From Sanghuangporus weigelae (Eukaryota; Basidiomycota; Agaricomycetes; Hymenochaetales; Hymenochaetaceae), in the NCBI GenBank assembly GCA_033182465.1, contig CP137320.1:682001-746000 (forward strand): a stretch of 64,000 nt of DNA, given 5' to 3'. Below are positions 63,768 through 64,000 of this stretch, piece by piece. The notes under the pieces were generated by a model, which searched no databases, had not been told where the DNA came from, and was given only the letters and a program-made list of their open reading frames with translations. Both the position numbers and the translations under genes were made by a program. The number at the start of each line of letters is the position of its first letter. Position 1 is the stretch's first letter.

Positions 63768-64000
63768 GATCATATGCCTGAAGAACGTGTCGAAGGTATC
63801 ATCTAACGCCTCATCTGCATTGCATCAATGTAAGTATACAAGATCTTATGTTCTATGTACTTTTAATCCTAATCCAATAGTTATATGCATATTACTCATA
63901 TCCATGTCCTAGTCATTCAAGATGAACGTCCATAGCTGTGATGGTTCCTTATAATTATGGTGGACCACACTGACAAGCCACCGTTCCTTCCTCACGGAGT

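Overview
The window is nuclear DNA from a filamentous basidiomycete, most likely an Agaricomycete. Genes are dense on both strands and cut by many short GT-AG introns, mostly about 45-70 bases. Intergenic gaps are usually 0.1-0.9 kb. Proteins carry long disordered Ser/Pro/Gln-rich tails, and the families are typical of mushroom-forming fungi. All coding models were spliced by eye; for about half of them every exon boundary was checked and the exon sum is divisible by three. No transposon, CRISPR array, viral or prokaryotic segment was recognised.

Layout, left to right. 0-9 kb: an atypical protein kinase (-), the TFIID subunit TAF13 (+), the splicing regulator NSRP1 (-), the exosome ring subunit MTR3 (+) and a PRCC-family nuclear protein (-). 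9-20 kb: a 1,599-residue coiled-coil/disordered protein (+), a class I SAM methyltransferase (+) and the septin CDC10 (-). 20-27 kb: one large YOR1-like ABCC transporter (-). 27-35 kb: the Hsp90 activator AHA1 with a terminal membrane anchor (+), a broken partial duplicate of SCD6 followed by intact SCD6/LSM14 (+), and an SPX-RING ubiquitin ligase (+). 35-45 kb: the USP7/Ubp15 deubiquitinase (+), the ER translocon subunit SEC66 (-), an unknown protein (+) and BCKDH E1-beta (-).

45-52 kb: the WD40 protein CreC (+), the mitochondrial tRNA 2-thiouridylase MTU1 (+), an intron-containing tRNA-Gly(GCC) (-) beside a tRNA 3'-end fragment, and two tandem decayed copies of a small ABM-like gene. 52-64 kb: the TRAMP poly(A) polymerase TRF4 (+), an unknown disordered protein with a polyE/polyQ tract (-), the splicing factor PRP45/SNW1 (-), the inner kinetochore protein MIF2/CENP-C (+) and a probable APC/C subunit APC15 (+).

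Most genes are conserved housekeeping functions placed without operon logic. Two loose themes are visible. One is RNA processing and decay (NSRP1, MTR3, PRCC, SCD6, TRF4, PRP45), where MTR3 and TRF4 serve the same nuclear exosome pathway. The other is ubiquitin control (SPX-RING, USP7, CreC, APC15). Several neighbours are divergent over short gaps (BCKDHB/creC 156 bp, PRP45/MIF2 226 bp) and may share promoters. The accessory and unusual signals are the SCD6 partial duplication, the tRNA fragment next to the twin ABM-like pseudogenes, and the membrane-anchored AHA1.
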